Origin: Ramlibacter aurantiacus
Lineage (GTDB): Bacteria > Pseudomonadota > Gammaproteobacteria > Burkholderiales > Burkholderiaceae_C
Assembly (NCBI RefSeq): GCF_016722895.1
Contig: NZ_JAEQNA010000006.1
Coordinates: 1-64,000 of the forward strand
Direction of reading: 5' to 3'
Length of the DNA: 64,000 bases
Shown: in pieces, positions 17,449 through 27,931 of the stretch
How the letters are laid out: every line of letters begins with the position of its first letter
How positions within the stretch are numbered: position 1 is the first letter of the stretch
Program-made: the position numbers and the translations under genes
The notes under the pieces: generated by a model
What the model saw: only the letters and a program-made list of their open reading frames with translations
What the model was told of the DNA's origin: nothing
Databases searched by the model: none

Positions 17449-17689
17449 CCGCCTGGTGCGGTTCGCCGATCCAGCGCAGCCCTTCCGAGAGGGCGTACTG
17501 GCCGGCGGCGAGATGGTCGCGAAAGAGCCGCGTGAGCCGCACGACACGGTCGGTCGTGGCCGAGCCCGAGCCCGAACGGATGGAGACGGAGCAGGCGATC
17601 CAGCCGCCGTCCACGCCTTTGGTGAGAGGGGAGATGAGGTACTTGCCGACAGTGATGGGGTTGTGATTCTTCAAAAGGTTCGCGTGCAA
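17435..17689 (-). CDS. Small conserved-looking hypothetical protein (84 aa)
   Basis: I recognise no named domain. The translation is composed like a real protein, with a core ITVGKYLISPLTKGVDGGWI followed by CSVSIRSGSGSATTDRVVRL. The core resembles short Burkholderiales hypothetical proteins that carry an ASVSIRSG-GSATHDRV pattern. The end RDHLAAGQYALSEGLRWIG looks like an amphipathic helix. It converges with the Bug gene and overlaps it by 14 bp. Start choice is uncertain, since no strong ribosome site precedes 17689. Confidence 0.55.
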   Translation of the reverse strand: MHANLLKNHNPITVGKYLISPLTKGVDGGWIACSVSIRSGSGSATTDRVVRLTRLFRDHLAAGQYALSEGLRWIGEPHQAVSHA

Positions 17690-17734
17690 TCAGATGGTGT
17701 GTGAGGCGACCTGCGCACAGGCAGGTCCCGGTGC

Positions 17735-18004
17735 TCAGCGGCGGAACGGGGGCCGCTGGGCAGTGGCGCCAGCGGGGCGCCGCTCAGGCAGGTGGCGGAA
17801 CATGATCCGTCCCTTGTTGAGGTCATAGGGCGAGAGTTCGAGCGTGACCTCATCGCCCGCGATCACGCGGATGCGGTGCTTGCGCATCTTGCCGCCGCTG
17901 TAGGCCACGAGTTCGTGCCCGTTGGTCAGGACGACTCGGAAGCGTGAATCAGGCAGCACCTCGGCGATGCGGCCCCGCATTTCGATGAGTTCTTCTTTGG
18001 CCAA
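17735..18004 (-). CDS. infA: Translation initiation factor IF-1
   Basis: IF-1 binds the ribosomal A site during initiation. This copy is 89 residues. It has the single S1/OB-fold of the family: [60 protein letters not shown] and [10 protein letters not shown]. The standard protein ends about there at 72 residues; here a basic tail of about 17 residues ([16 protein letters not shown] region) is added. Burkholderiales often carry two IF-1 genes, one in the ribosomal-protein cluster and one stand-alone. Absence of ribosomal genes here suggests this is the stand-alone copy. It is divergent from an RRM-protein gene. Confidence 0.93.
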   Translation of the reverse strand: MAKEELIEMRGRIAEVLPDSRFRVVLTNGHELVAYSGGKMRKHRIRVIAGDEVTLELSPYDLNKGRIMFRHLPERRPAGATAQRPPFRR

Positions 18005-18448
18005 GAAATACCTTTCATGAGCCAGCGTGAAGCACGCTGGCAGGACGATGTCCGCGCAGGGTGCGCGAAGCGGTTGCTAGGGAAATCACAGGGCCGGCGC
18101 TGCCGGCCGGGGCGTTGCAGACCGCCGGAACGGGTCTTGCAGGAAGACGCGGGCGCTGCTGGAAAAAAGACGCTTCGAGCGAAGCTGGCAGGCCGCTATT
18201 GTAGGGGTGCGTTCACACCAGCCGTTGTAGGCCAGGCGCGCGCCCTTGCAAAAAGACCCTGAATTCGAGCGATTGCGGCGCGCCGGGCGCGAAGCCGCGC
18301 GCAATTGGCCCCACAATAGCGGCAGCGGTGAGTTCGTGCACCGTTGACGCGGTGAGGTTCAGTTTCTTCGCTTTCCCCTGAAGGCTCATGAGTTTGTGAT
18401 TGCATCCGGGCTCCATCGCATTTCGTTTCCTTTTCATTGGAGTCCCTC
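18005..18448. promoter_or_regulatory. Divergent intergenic region between infA and RRM gene
   Basis: This 444-bp gap holds the promoters of infA (minus) and the RNA-binding protein gene (plus). The block CCCCTACAATAGCGG occurs on the minus strand at about 18193-18207, and CCCCACAATAGCGG occurs on the plus strand at about 18309-18322. They form an inverted pair and each contains a -10-like TACAAT or CACAAT pointing to its own gene. I could not assign convincing -35 boxes. The RRM gene would have a leader of about 120 nt ending in a pyrimidine-rich stretch. Confidence 0.4.
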
Positions 18449-18796
18449 TTGGGCAACAAACTTTACGTGGGCAACCTGCCCTACAGCTTCCGCGACAGCG
18501 ACATGGAACAGGCCTTCGGCGCCTACGGTTCCGTGCAGAGCGCCAAAGTCATGATGGATCGTGACTCCGGCCGCTCCAAGGGCTTCGGCTTCGTCGAGAT
18601 GTCTTCGCCGGCCGAAGCGCAGGCTGCCATCCAGGGCATGAACGGACAGCACATCGGCGGCCGTGACCTGGTGGTCAACGAAGCTCGTCCGATGGAAGCG
18701 CGTCCTCCCCGCGGTGAAGGCGGCTACGGCGGCGGCGGCGGCGGTGGCGGCTACGGCGGTGGCGGCGACCGCGGCGGATACGGCCGCGGTCGCTAA
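18449..18796 (+). CDS. Glycine-rich RRM RNA-binding protein
   Basis: A 115-residue RNA-binding protein. The RRM has RNP2 as KLYVGNLPYSF at the N-terminus and RNP1 as RSKGFGFVEM. The C-terminal tail is Gly/Tyr/Arg-rich (GEGGYGGGG-type), as in cold-induced RNA-binding proteins of cyanobacteria and betaproteobacteria. The start is a TTG at 18449, chosen because GGAG lies six bases upstream and the product then begins MGNKLYVGN as in relatives; an in-frame TTG at 18437 lacks such a site. A strong intrinsic terminator follows within 50 bp, so it is a single-gene transcript. Likely role: RNA chaperoning under cold or stress (family knowledge). Confidence 0.92.
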   Translation: MGNKLYVGNLPYSFRDSDMEQAFGAYGSVQSAKVMMDRDSGRSKGFGFVEMSSPAEAQAAIQGMNGQHIGGRDLVVNEARPMEARPPRGEGGYGGGGGGGGYGGGGDRGGYGRGR

Positions 18797-18846
18797 GACC
18801 GGCACCATCTAGGACATACGGCTCGTCTTTCGGCGAACCGGTCGAT

Positions 18847-18883
18847 AAAAGGCCCCCGAGCTTCGGCTCGGGGGCCTTTTTTT
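18847..18883 (+). terminator. Intrinsic terminator of the RRM gene
   Basis: A GGCCCCCGAGC / GCTCGGGGGCC stem closed by a TTCG tetraloop is followed by seven T residues. A-rich sequence before the stem can extend the pairing. It lies 50 bp after the RRM stop codon. Confidence 0.93.
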
Positions 18884-19008
18884 CTGGCGCTTTCCGGATA
18901 GGCCCGCTTCCGGATGGACGTGTCGGTCGGTAACGAATGTCTCAACGCCATTCAGGAACGCGCGTTCGGTTTCATCGGTTTACGTTTTCGGTCGAGCTTG
19001 GTTCGGTG

Positions 19009-19182
19009 TGTCGGACTTGTCCTACTAGCATCCGGCCGCGTCACTGCTGAGCCTGCGTTTGCCAGGCGCCGCTACCGCGGAACAGCAGGGCGTTCCACCG
19101 CCGACCCCCGTCACGGACCCGTCGCCAAGATGCGCATTGGTCCGCTGGGCGAAGCCTTGCCTGAACCCAAGCGAGACCTGAA
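19009..19182 (+). promoter_or_regulatory. Conserved leader ahead of the first GH12 gene
   Basis: This 174-bp leader shares ordered blocks with the leader at 20771. The first block is TGTCGGAC, two bases, then GTCCTACTAGCATCC, an imperfect dyad. Next is ACTGCTGAGCC, then GGTCCGCTGGGCGAAGCC near the gene, and finally AAGCGAGACC. The spacing to the ATG is nearly the same in both copies (174 and 180 bp). It could be a duplicated promoter plus operator or a structured RNA leader. The gap from the RRM terminator to 19008 shows nothing else. Confidence 0.5.
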
Positions 19183-20622
<1,440 letters not shown>

Positions 20623-20770
20623 TCGCCTACGCCCGGAATCGACACTTTCGAGTGACGGTTCCGACTGGTTCGCGGCGATCGTTTCGGACGGTAAGCGGTG
20701 TGTCCGCATGCCACTGAGCAAGCTCTGCGGTTTCAGCTTCTTACTGTTACGGTAGGGCTACCAGGAGACG

Positions 20771-20950
20771 TGTCGGACACGTCCTACTAGCATCCACTCC
20801 GTTACTGCTGAGCCAGGGTTTCACAGAGCCACCGCGGTTCCCGCGGACAAAGCAGGACACCCCAAACGTTCAAGCCCACTCGGGCCCCGCGCCGCCACCG
20901 GCGCGCAGGTCCGCTGGGCGAAGCCTTGCCCGACGAAAGCGAGACCCGTC
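20771..20950 (+). promoter_or_regulatory. Conserved leader ahead of the second GH12 gene
   Basis: This 180-bp leader is the counterpart of 19009-19182. It has TGTCGGAC-AC-GTCCTACTAGCATCC at 20771-20795, ACTGCTGAGCC after it, a CCGCGG/CCGCGG hairpin in the middle, GGTCCGCTGGGCGAAGCC starting at 20908, and AAGCGAGACC just before the ATG. The 148 bp before it (20623-20770) hold no gene that I can support. Confidence 0.5.
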
Positions 20951-22627
20951 ATGACCCGCGCTCCCTCCACCGCCCGCCGCCACCTTGCGTCTTCCCGCAT
21001 CCACCGCGGTCCGCGCGCCGCCCTGCTGGCGGCTTTCAGCCTGGGCCTGGTGCCCCTGGCGATCGCGCAGAGCACCGCTCCGCAGATCCCGGTCGCCAGC
21101 TCCAGCCGACTGTGGCTGCAGGCCGGTCAGTCGAACGACGCGTACCTGGTGGAGGACAACCGCTGGGGCGCGGCCGGCCTGACCGAGGGCGTGCTGTCCA
21201 CGCAGTACGAGCAGGCCGTGGGCCGCAGCACGCAAGTCGGGCCCAACGGGGAGGTGGCCTTCCGCACGAAGTGGCGTTGGCCGCAGGGGACGACAGAGGT
21301 CAAGGGTTACCCGGCCGTGCTGTACGGCCGCAAGCCGGGCTACTACAGCTCGAGCAACCTGGTGGCGGGCTACCCGGTGCAGTTGCCCGACGGCAGCATC
21401 TCGCAGATGGCGCCTTCGGGACACACGCCGGGCACCATCCTGCCGATCCGCATGCCGGTGTCTTCGCTCAAGGCCAAGGTCAACTTCCAGCACAACGCGG
21501 CGCCCACGGGACAGGGCCAGCTCACCTTCGACATCTGGCTGCAATCCGAGCCCGGGCAAGACAGCGGCTTCCTCAACTCGTCGATCACGCACGAGATCAT
21601 GATTCCGTTGTCCAACTGGGGGAACTATGGCGCGCACAACGTCCCCGGCGGCCGCAACCCCGGCTGGTTCGATCACACGGCCACTATCGCCGGCAAGCAG
21701 TACCACGTGTACGTGACCAAGGGTTCGGACGGCTGCTTCCGCTACAACTTCGGCTCCTTGAGCGGCAGGTACGGTCGCACCGGCTGGAAGATGATCGCCT
21801 TCGTGCCCGCCTTGATGCCGGTCGCTCCCGGCGAGATCGACCTGGCCGCCATCATCAATTACCTCTCGACTCGCAAAGACACCTGCGGCAGCCCCTGGGC
21901 CATGGGCAACGAGTACGTCAGCAGCGTGGAGCTGGGCGTCGAGCCTGTGGTGGGCACGGGCGACATCACGGTGTTCGACTACAAGGTCTCCACGGGGGCC
22001 GTGCCGCTGACGGCACCCGCACCCGCACCCGCACCCGCACCCGCACCCGCACCCGCACCCGCACCCGCACCCGCACCCGCACCCGCACCCGCACCCGCAC
22101 CCGCACCGACGACGTCGACCAGCTGCACTGCGGCCGAATGGATCGTCTGGCAACCGTACAAGGCCGGCGACATCGTGACCTATGAAGGCAAGCTGTACAT
22201 CGCCAAGTACGACAACCCCGGCTACAACCCGACCATCAGCACCTACTACTGGGCGCCGTACACCTGCCCTGCACCTGCACCCGCACCCGCACCCGCGCCC
22301 GCACCCGCGCCTGCGCCTGCGCCTGCGCCTGCGCCTGCACCTGCGCCTGCGCCTGCGCCTGCGCCTGCACCTGCACCTGCGCCTGCACCTGCACCCGCAC
22401 CCGCACCCGCACCCGCACCCGCACCCGCACCAGCACCCGCACCAGCACCAGCACCCGCACCCGCACCCGCACCCGCCTGCACCGTTGTTTCCGAATGGAG
22501 GCGCGGCGTCGCCTACAGCGCGGGCGCGGCCGTGAACCACGCGGGTTCGCGATACGTGGCCCGCCAAACCAGCAAGAACATGCGCCCGGACATCTCGCCT
22601 TCGCACTGGACACGCCAGTCCTGCTGA
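20951..22627 (+). CDS. Secreted GH12-family glucanase-like protein with two CBM5/12-like modules and two Ala-Pro linkers
   Basis: A 558-residue paralogue of the preceding protein. The signal peptide ends at VPLAIAQ (about 40). The GH12 domain (about 50-350) is very similar to its neighbour, with Glu at about 215 (ITHEIMIPLSNWG) and about 331 (VELGVEPVVGTGD). Sixteen Ala-Pro units lead to a CBM5/12-like module (EWIVWQPYKAGDIVTYEGKL, GYNPTISTYYWAPYTC). Then 34 further units lead to a diverged module (EWRRGVAYSAGAAVNHAGSR, ISPSHWTRQSC) that lacks the GYNPTISTYYW block. The modules each carry Cys near both ends. Tandem duplication with its leader is evident. Role: extracellular attack on plant, fungal or oomycete beta-glucan, inferred. 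Confidence 0.82.
   Translation: MTRAPSTARRHLASSRIHRGPRAALLAAFSLGLVPLAIAQSTAPQIPVASSSRLWLQAGQSNDAYLVEDNRWGAAGLTEGVLSTQYEQAVGRSTQVGPNGEVAFRTKWRWPQGTTEVKGYPAVLYGRKPGYYSSSNLVAGYPVQLPDGSISQMAPSGHTPGTILPIRMPVSSLKAKVNFQHNAAPTGQGQLTFDIWLQSEPGQDSGFLNSSITHEIMIPLSNWGNYGAHNVPGGRNPGWFDHTATIAGKQYHVYVTKGSDGCFRYNFGSLSGRYGRTGWKMIAFVPALMPVAPGEIDLAAIINYLSTRKDTCGSPWAMGNEYVSSVELGVEPVVGTGDITVFDYKVSTGAVPLTAPAPAPAPAPAPAPAPAPAPAPAPAPAPAPAPTTSTSCTAAEWIVWQPYKAGDIVTYEGKLYIAKYDNPGYNPTISTYYWAPYTCPAPAPAPAPAPAPAPAPAPAPAPAPAPAPAPAPAPAPAPAPAPAPAPAPAPAPAPAPAPAPAPAPAPAPACTVVSEWRRGVAYSAGAAVNHAGSRYVARQTSKNMRPDISPSHWTRQSC
22013..22108 (+). repeat. Hexanucleotide repeat encoding (Ala-Pro)16
   Basis: Sixteen copies of GCACCC (last one GCACCG). 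The unit count equals that of the linker in the upstream gene, but the codons differ (GCA CCC against GCT CCG), so the tract was homogenised independently. Confidence 0.95.
22271..22474 (+). repeat. Hexanucleotide repeat encoding (Ala-Pro)34
   Basis: Thirty-four Ala-Pro units in mixed GCACCT, GCGCCT, GCACCC and GCACCA codons. This is the longest simple repeat in the window and separates the two binding modules of the second GH12 protein. Confidence 0.95.
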
Positions 22628-22762
22628 CGCAGCCGACCCGTGCAGACGCGGCATGGACCCGTTTCTGCACGGTCGCCGGACCGGTCGGCGCGACCCCGAA
22701 ACCTATAATCCCAGGCTTCGCCCGCGCCGCCCGAGGCGCCTTCCGGCCCGTCCTCCAAGCCC

Positions 22763-25399
22763 ATGAGTCCATCCGCTTCCAGCCCCCGGTTCACCGTCGC
22801 CGACATCCGCAAGACCTTCCTCGACTTCTTCGCGGCACGGGGACACGCGGTGGTCGAGTCCAGCCCGCTGGTGCCGGGCAATGACCCGACGCTGATGTTC
22901 ACCAACTCGGGCATGGTGCAGTTCAAGGACGTGTTCCTGGGCACCGACAAGCGGCCCTATGTGCGCGCGGCCTCGGTGCAGGCCTGCCTGCGGGCGGGCG
23001 GCAAGCACAACGACCTGGAGAACGTCGGCTACACCGCGCGGCATCACACCTTTTTCGAGATGCTGGGCAACTGGAGCTTCGGCGACTACTTCAAGCGCGA
23101 GTCGCTCAAGTGGGCTTATGAGCTGCTGACCGAGGTGTACCGCCTGCCGCCCGAGCGCCTCTGGGCCACCGTCTACATCGAGGACGACGAGGCCTACGAC
23201 ATCTGGACCAAGGAGATCGGCCTGCCGCCCGAGCGCGTGGTGCGCATCGGCGACAACAAGGGCGCTCGCTACGCGTCCGACAACTTCTGGATGATGGCCG
23301 ACACCGGCCCCTGCGGCCCGTGCTCGGAGATCTTCTACGACCACGGGCCCGAGGTCGCGGGTGGCCCGCCCGGGAGCCCCGACGAAGACGGCGACCGCTA
23401 CATCGAGATCTGGAACAACGTGTTCATGCAGTTCGACATGCAGCCCGACGGCAGCCTGCGGCCGCTGCCTGCGCCCTGCGTGGACACCGGCATGGGCCTG
23501 GAGCGGCTGGCGGCCATCCTGCAGCACGTCCACAGCAACTACGAGATCGACCTGTTCGACGCGCTGATCCGCGCGGCCGCCCGCGAGACCGGCACCACCG
23601 ACCTGGCCAACCCCTCGCTGCGTGTCATCGCCGACCACCTGCGCGCCACCGCGTTCCTGGTCAGCGACGGCGTCATCCCCAGCAACGAAGGCCGCGGCTA
23701 CGTGCAACGACGCATCGTGCGACGCGGCATCCGCCACGGCTACAAGCTGGGCCGCAAGACGCCGTTCTTCCACAAGCTGGTGCCCCAACTGGTCGAGCTG
23801 ATGGGCGCCGCCTACCCGCGCCTGAAGGCCGAAGAGGCGCGCATCGTCGAGGTGCTGCGCGCCGAGGAAGAGCGCTTCTTCGAGACGCTCGAAAACGGCA
23901 TGGAAATCCTCGACGCCGCATTACAGGGCGGGGCGACCACGCTGCCGGGCGACGTGGCCTTCAAGCTGCACGACACCTACGGCTTTCCGCTCGACCTGAC
24001 GCAGGACGTCTGCCGCGAGCGCGGCGTGGTCGTCGACGAGGCCGGCTTCAACGCCGCCATGGAGCGGCAGAAGGCCGCCGGCCGCGCTGCCGGCAAGTTC
24101 CGCATGGACCGCGCGCTCGAATACACCGGCGCCGGCCACCCCTTCACCGGCTACGAGCTGCTGGAAGAGCCGGCTCGCGTGGTCGCCATCTATCGCGACG
24201 GCACCCCGGCACAGGAACTGCCCGAGGGCCAGCCCGGGGTGGTGGTGCTGGACACCACGCCCTTCTACGCCGAGAGCGGTGGCCAGGTGGGCGACAGCGG
24301 CGTGCTCGACGCCGAAGGCCTGCAGTTCGGCGTGGACGACACGCAGAAGATCAAGGCCGACGTCTACGGCCACCACGGCACCCAGACGCAAGGCGTGCTG
24401 CGCGTGGGCGATGCCGTCACCGCCCGGGTGGACGTGTCCCGGCGCCAGGCCACCATGCGCAACCACAGCGTCACCCACCTGATGCACAAGGCCCTGCGCG
24501 AGGTCCTGGGCACGCACGTGCAGCAGAAGGGTTCGCTGGTCGATGCCGACAAGACCCGCTTCGACTTCACCCACAACCAGGCTTTGTCCGCCGACCAGAT
24601 CCACGAGATCGAGCGGCGCGTCAACGCCGAGATCCTGGCCAACCACCCGACGCAGGCGCGGGTGATGGCCATCGACGACGCCAAGGCCACCGGCGCGGTG
24701 ATGCTGTTCGGCGAGAAGTACGGCGACTCCGTCCGTGTGCTCGACATCGGCAGCAGCCGCGAGCTGTGCGGCGGCACGCACGTGCAGCGCACGGGCGACA
24801 TCGGCCTGTTCAAGATCGTGAGCGAAGGGGGCGTCGCCGCCGGCGTGCGCCGTGTCGAGGGCATCACCGGCGCCAACGCGCTGGCCTACCTGCAGGACAT
24901 GGAAGCCACGGTGCAGAGCGCGGCCTCGGCCCTCAAGGCGCCGGTGACCGAGCTGCAGGCCCGCATCGGCCAGGTGCTCGAGCAGGTGCGCTCGCTGGAA
25001 AAGGAAGTCGCTGCGCTCAAGGGCAAGCTGGCTTCCAGCAAGGGCGACGAGCTGGTGGCCCAGGCGGTGGACGTCAAGGGCACCAAGGTGCTGGCAGCCA
25101 CGCTGGCCGGTGCCGATGCGCGCACGCTGCGCGAGGCCATGGACAAGCTCAAGGACAAACTCAAGTCCGCGGCCATCGTGCTGGCTGCCGTCAATGGCGC
25201 CAAGGTGCAATTGGCCGCCGGTGTCACCGCCGACCGCATGGACCGCATCAAGGCCGGCGAGCTGGTCAACTTCGTCGCCCAGCAGGTCGGCGGCAAGGGC
25301 GGCGGCAAGCCCGACATGGCCATGGCGGGCGGCACCGATGCCGCGAAGCTGCCGGAGGCGTTGCGCTCGGTGCAGGGGTGGGTCGAGCAGAAGCTCTGA
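22763..25399 (+). CDS. alaS: Alanyl-tRNA synthetase
   Basis: Charges tRNA-Ala; 878 residues, the usual length. The class II catalytic core is N-terminal ([34 protein letters not shown], motif 2 region around [20 protein letters not shown]). The editing domain carries the zinc/water-binding [11 protein letters not shown] and the later [15 protein letters not shown]-terminal C-Ala region with a coiled-coil (around [18 protein letters not shown]) and a Gly-rich [15 protein letters not shown] segment closes the protein. It is preceded by a promoter-like TATAAT at about 22704 and stands alone. Confidence 0.98.
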   Translation: MSPSASSPRFTVADIRKTFLDFFAARGHAVVESSPLVPGNDPTLMFTNSGMVQFKDVFLGTDKRPYVRAASVQACLRAGGKHNDLENVGYTARHHTFFEMLGNWSFGDYFKRESLKWAYELLTEVYRLPPERLWATVYIEDDEAYDIWTKEIGLPPERVVRIGDNKGARYASDNFWMMADTGPCGPCSEIFYDHGPEVAGGPPGSPDEDGDRYIEIWNNVFMQFDMQPDGSLRPLPAPCVDTGMGLERLAAILQHVHSNYEIDLFDALIRAAARETGTTDLANPSLRVIADHLRATAFLVSDGVIPSNEGRGYVQRRIVRRGIRHGYKLGRKTPFFHKLVPQLVELMGAAYPRLKAEEARIVEVLRAEEERFFETLENGMEILDAALQGGATTLPGDVAFKLHDTYGFPLDLTQDVCRERGVVVDEAGFNAAMERQKAAGRAAGKFRMDRALEYTGAGHPFTGYELLEEPARVVAIYRDGTPAQELPEGQPGVVVLDTTPFYAESGGQVGDSGVLDAEGLQFGVDDTQKIKADVYGHHGTQTQGVLRVGDAVTARVDVSRRQATMRNHSVTHLMHKALREVLGTHVQQKGSLVDADKTRFDFTHNQALSADQIHEIERRVNAEILANHPTQARVMAIDDAKATGAVMLFGEKYGDSVRVLDIGSSRELCGGTHVQRTGDIGLFKIVSEGGVAAGVRRVEGITGANALAYLQDMEATVQSAASALKAPVTELQARIGQVLEQVRSLEKEVAALKGKLASSKGDELVAQAVDVKGTKVLAATLAGADARTLREAMDKLKDKLKSAAIVLAAVNGAKVQLAAGVTADRMDRIKAGELVNFVAQQVGGKGGGKPDMAMAGGTDAAKLPEALRSVQGWVEQKL

Positions 25400-25435
25400 G
25401 TTCGTCGGCCCCGAACTCTCCGGCCGTTCGGCCCC

Positions 25436-25485
25436 GTTCGCCCTGAGCCTGCCCCTCCCTGTTCGCCTTTAGCCTGTCGAAGGGC
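25436..25485. repeat. Short dispersed repeat (GTTCGCCCTGAGCCTGTCGAAGGG family)
   Basis: Two partial copies in the same direction: GTTCGCCCTGAGCCTG at 25436 and GTTCGCCTTTAGCCTGTCGAAG at 25461. They lie between convergent alaS and the ABC transporter gene. Other copies occur at 37513-37697, 48911-48991 and 53866-53921. Confidence 0.8.
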
Positions 25486-25539
25486 GCTGGCGGCGATGGG
25501 GCCGGAGACCCACGCGCGCCGTCGAAGCCGTCAACAGAT

Positions 25540-27321
25540 TCAGCCCACGAACTGCAACCCGGCGAGCCGCGCGTACAACCCGCCCGCGGCCAGCAACTCC
25601 TCGTGCCGCCCCTGTTCGACCACGCGCCCGTGGTCCAGCACCACGATGCGGTCGGCTTTCTGCACGGTGGCCAGGCGGTGTGCGATCACCAGCGTCGTAC
25701 GGCCACGCATCGCAGACTCCAGCGCCGCCTGCACCATCCGTTCGCTTTGCGCATCCAGCGCGCTGGTGGCCTCGTCCAGCAGCAGCAGGGGCGCGGCCTT
25801 GAGCATCGCCCGCGCGATGGCGATGCGCTGGCGCTGCCCGCCCGACAGCCGCACGCCGCGCTCGCCCAGGAAGCTGTCGTAGCCGCCGGGCAGCGCCCCG
25901 ATGAAGTCGTGGGCGTACGCGCCCCGCGCCGCCGCGAGCACCTCCTCGTCGCTGGCACCGGGGCGGCCGTAGCGGATGTTCTCGCGCGCGCTGGCCGAGA
26001 AGATCACCGGGTCCTGCGGCACCAGGGCGATGCGATCGCGCAGGTCCGCCAGCCGCAGGCTGGCGATCGGCACGCCATCCAGCAGCAAGCGTCCCTGCTG
26101 CGGGTCATAGAAACGCAGCAGCAGCTGGAAGAGCGTGCTCTTGCCCGCGCCGCTCGGGCCCACCAGGGCCACGGTTTCCCCGGGCCGGATGTCGAGGGTC
26201 AGGTCGGCCAGGGCGGGCGTGTCGGGCCGCGACGGGTAGTGGAAGCGCAGGCCTTCGATGCGCAATGCGCTGGGCTTCGCCGAAGGCGCCAGGGAGGCGG
26301 CACCATCGGGCGAACGCACCGGTGAGCTCGCCTGCAGCAGCTCCATCAGGCGTTCGGTCGCCCCGGCCGCCCGGAGCAGGTCGCCGTACACCTCGCCGAG
26401 AACCGCCACCGAGCCGGCCAGGATCACCGCATACACCACCGTCTGCCCGAGCTGCCCCGGCGTCATGCGGCCGCCCAGCACCGCCTGCGTCCCCTGGTAC
26501 AGCGCCCACAGCAGCAGGGCGGCCGTGCCGATGATCACGAAGGCCACCAGCAGGGCGCGCGCCCGGTTGCGGCGTACGCTGGTGGCGAAGGCCTGCTCGG
26601 TGGCCCGGTCGAAGCGCGCGGCCTCGCGCGCCTCGGCGGTGTAGCTCTGCACCACCGGCACCGCGTCCAGCACCTCGGCGGCGATGGCGCTCGAATCGGC
26701 CACCCGGTCCTGGCTGGCCCGCGAGAGCCGGCGCACGCGCCGGCCGAAAGCCATGGCCGGCAGCACCACCAGCAGCAACACCAGCAGCACCTGGCCCATC
26801 ACGCCGGGGTGCGTCCACACCAGCATGGCCAGCGCGCCCAGACCCATCACGGCATTGCGCAGCCCGAGCGAGAAGGACGAGCCCACCACCGTCTGCACGA
26901 GCGTCGTGTCGGTGGTCAGTCGGGACAGGACCTCGCCGGTCTGCGTGGTCTCGAAGAACTCCGGGCTTTGCCGCAGCACGTGCGCGTAAACGGCATTGCG
27001 CAGGTCCGCCGTGACCCGCTCTCCCAGCCAGCTGACCAGGTAAAAGCGGCCGGCCGAGAACACCCCCAGGGCCACCGCTACTCCGAACAGCGCCAGGAAG
27101 TGCCGCTGCAAGGCCTGCGCGGCCGCGGCGTCGCTGGACGCCGCCAGGCCGGCATCGATCAGCCGCCCCAGGGCCAGCGGAAAAAGCAGGGTGGCCACCG
27201 AAGCCAGAGCCAGCAGCGCGATGGCCGCGGCGATGCGGCCGCGGTAGGGCCTGACGAAAGGGCGCAGGCCCGAGAGGGACCGGGGAGCGCCGGCCGCCGG
27301 GCGCTGCTGTGGGATGGGCAT
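25540..27321 (-). CDS. ABC exporter, fused permease-ATPase (MsbA/multidrug type)
   Basis: A 593-residue half-transporter expected to work as a homodimer in the inner membrane. The N-terminal six-helix exporter domain spans about 20-320 and includes the coupling region FFETTQTGEVLSRLTTDTTL. The ATPase domain follows: Walker A LVGPSGAGKSTLFQLLLRF, signature RLSGGQRQRIAIARAM, Walker B LLLLDEATSALD and switch His in VIAHRLATVQKAD. Substrate may be a lipid, drug or peptide. The start at 27321 (MPIPQQR) is favoured; nine more residues are possible from 27348. It is 43 bp downstream of a LuxR-type regulator gene on the same strand. Confidence 0.92.
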   Translation of the reverse strand: MPIPQQRPAAGAPRSLSGLRPFVRPYRGRIAAAIALLALASVATLLFPLALGRLIDAGLAASSDAAAAQALQRHFLALFGVAVALGVFSAGRFYLVSWLGERVTADLRNAVYAHVLRQSPEFFETTQTGEVLSRLTTDTTLVQTVVGSSFSLGLRNAVMGLGALAMLVWTHPGVMGQVLLVLLLVVLPAMAFGRRVRRLSRASQDRVADSSAIAAEVLDAVPVVQSYTAEAREAARFDRATEQAFATSVRRNRARALLVAFVIIGTAALLLWALYQGTQAVLGGRMTPGQLGQTVVYAVILAGSVAVLGEVYGDLLRAAGATERLMELLQASSPVRSPDGAASLAPSAKPSALRIEGLRFHYPSRPDTPALADLTLDIRPGETVALVGPSGAGKSTLFQLLLRFYDPQQGRLLLDGVPIASLRLADLRDRIALVPQDPVIFSASARENIRYGRPGASDEEVLAAARGAYAHDFIGALPGGYDSFLGERGVRLSGGQRQRIAIARAMLKAAPLLLLDEATSALDAQSERMVQAALESAMRGRTTLVIAHRLATVQKADRIVVLDHGRVVEQGRHEELLAAGGLYARLAGLQFVG

Positions 27322-27364
27322 GGACGGGCAGTGTAGGGCCCGGTGCAAGGCGGTTCGGCCGTGA

Positions 27365-27913
27365 TCAGCCGGCGCCCGCCATCAGCTTGTGCACGAGGTC
27401 GGCCGTGGTGCTCGCCTTGTACTTTCGCATCAGCCGGGCGCGGTAGATCTCCACCGTTCGGTGGCTGATCTCCAGCGTCTTGCCGATCTCCTTGGAGGTC
27501 ATGCCATCGAGCAGGCGGGCCGCGACCTCGCGCTCGCGCGGCGTGAGCTCGGCCTTCACGGGCCGCTGCGCGCTGAGGTCCTCGAAAGCCCAGATGCCGG
27601 CGGCGTGCGGCGCAGCCCGGTCCAGCGCCCGGCCGGTGACATGGCACCAGAAGGTTTCGCCGTTGCTGCGCATCATGATGCGGTCGTCGGCGTAGTGGCC
27701 TCGCGCGTTGAGGATGGGCGCCATGCGCGCGCCCAGGCGCTCGTATTCGTCCGCGCTCGGGTACAGAATCTGGAACGATTGCCCGATCAGCGCGTCGCGC
27801 GTGCTGCCGAACATCTCGCACAGGTGCTGGTTGCAGTCGACGATGTGGCGGTGGCGCGAGAGGCACAAGCCCACCGGGGCCAGGTCGAAGGCCATGCGGT
27901 AGTCCAGGTCCAT
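27365..27913 (-). CDS. PAS-LuxR transcriptional regulator
   Basis: A 182-residue regulator. Residues about 5-110 form a PAS sensor domain (FDLAPVGLCLSRHRHIVDCN, SFQILYPSADEYERLG). Residues 120-180 form a LuxR helix-turn-helix (LTPREREVAARLLDGMTSKE, ISHRTVEIYRARLMRKYKA). It has no receiver domain, so it probably senses a small ligand or redox state directly. It is divergent from scoA, with a perfect palindrome 19 bp upstream of its ATG. It therefore most likely controls scoAB and itself. Proteins of this build next to SCOT genes are familiar in Burkholderiales. Confidence 0.9.
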   Translation of the reverse strand: MDLDYRMAFDLAPVGLCLSRHRHIVDCNQHLCEMFGSTRDALIGQSFQILYPSADEYERLGARMAPILNARGHYADDRIMMRSNGETFWCHVTGRALDRAAPHAAGIWAFEDLSAQRPVKAELTPREREVAARLLDGMTSKEIGKTLEISHRTVEIYRARLMRKYKASTTADLVHKLMAGAG

Positions 27914-27931
27914 GGGGCTTCTTTCTAGGGA

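Noticed and set aside
19009..19182. c-di-GMP (GEMM) riboswitch in the GH12 leaders
   Set aside because: ACTGCTGAGCC vaguely resembles part of the GEMM core, but the GNRA tetraloop and receptor layout are not visible. I left it as an unassigned conserved leader.
22013..22474. Possible CRISPR array suggested by dense repeats
   Set aside because: The period is six bases with no spacers, and the tracts encode in-frame protein linkers.
22236..22482. Minus-strand frames across the Ala-Pro repeats (Gly-Ala or Arg-Val repeats)
   Set aside because: They are products of reading the hexanucleotide repeats on the other strand.
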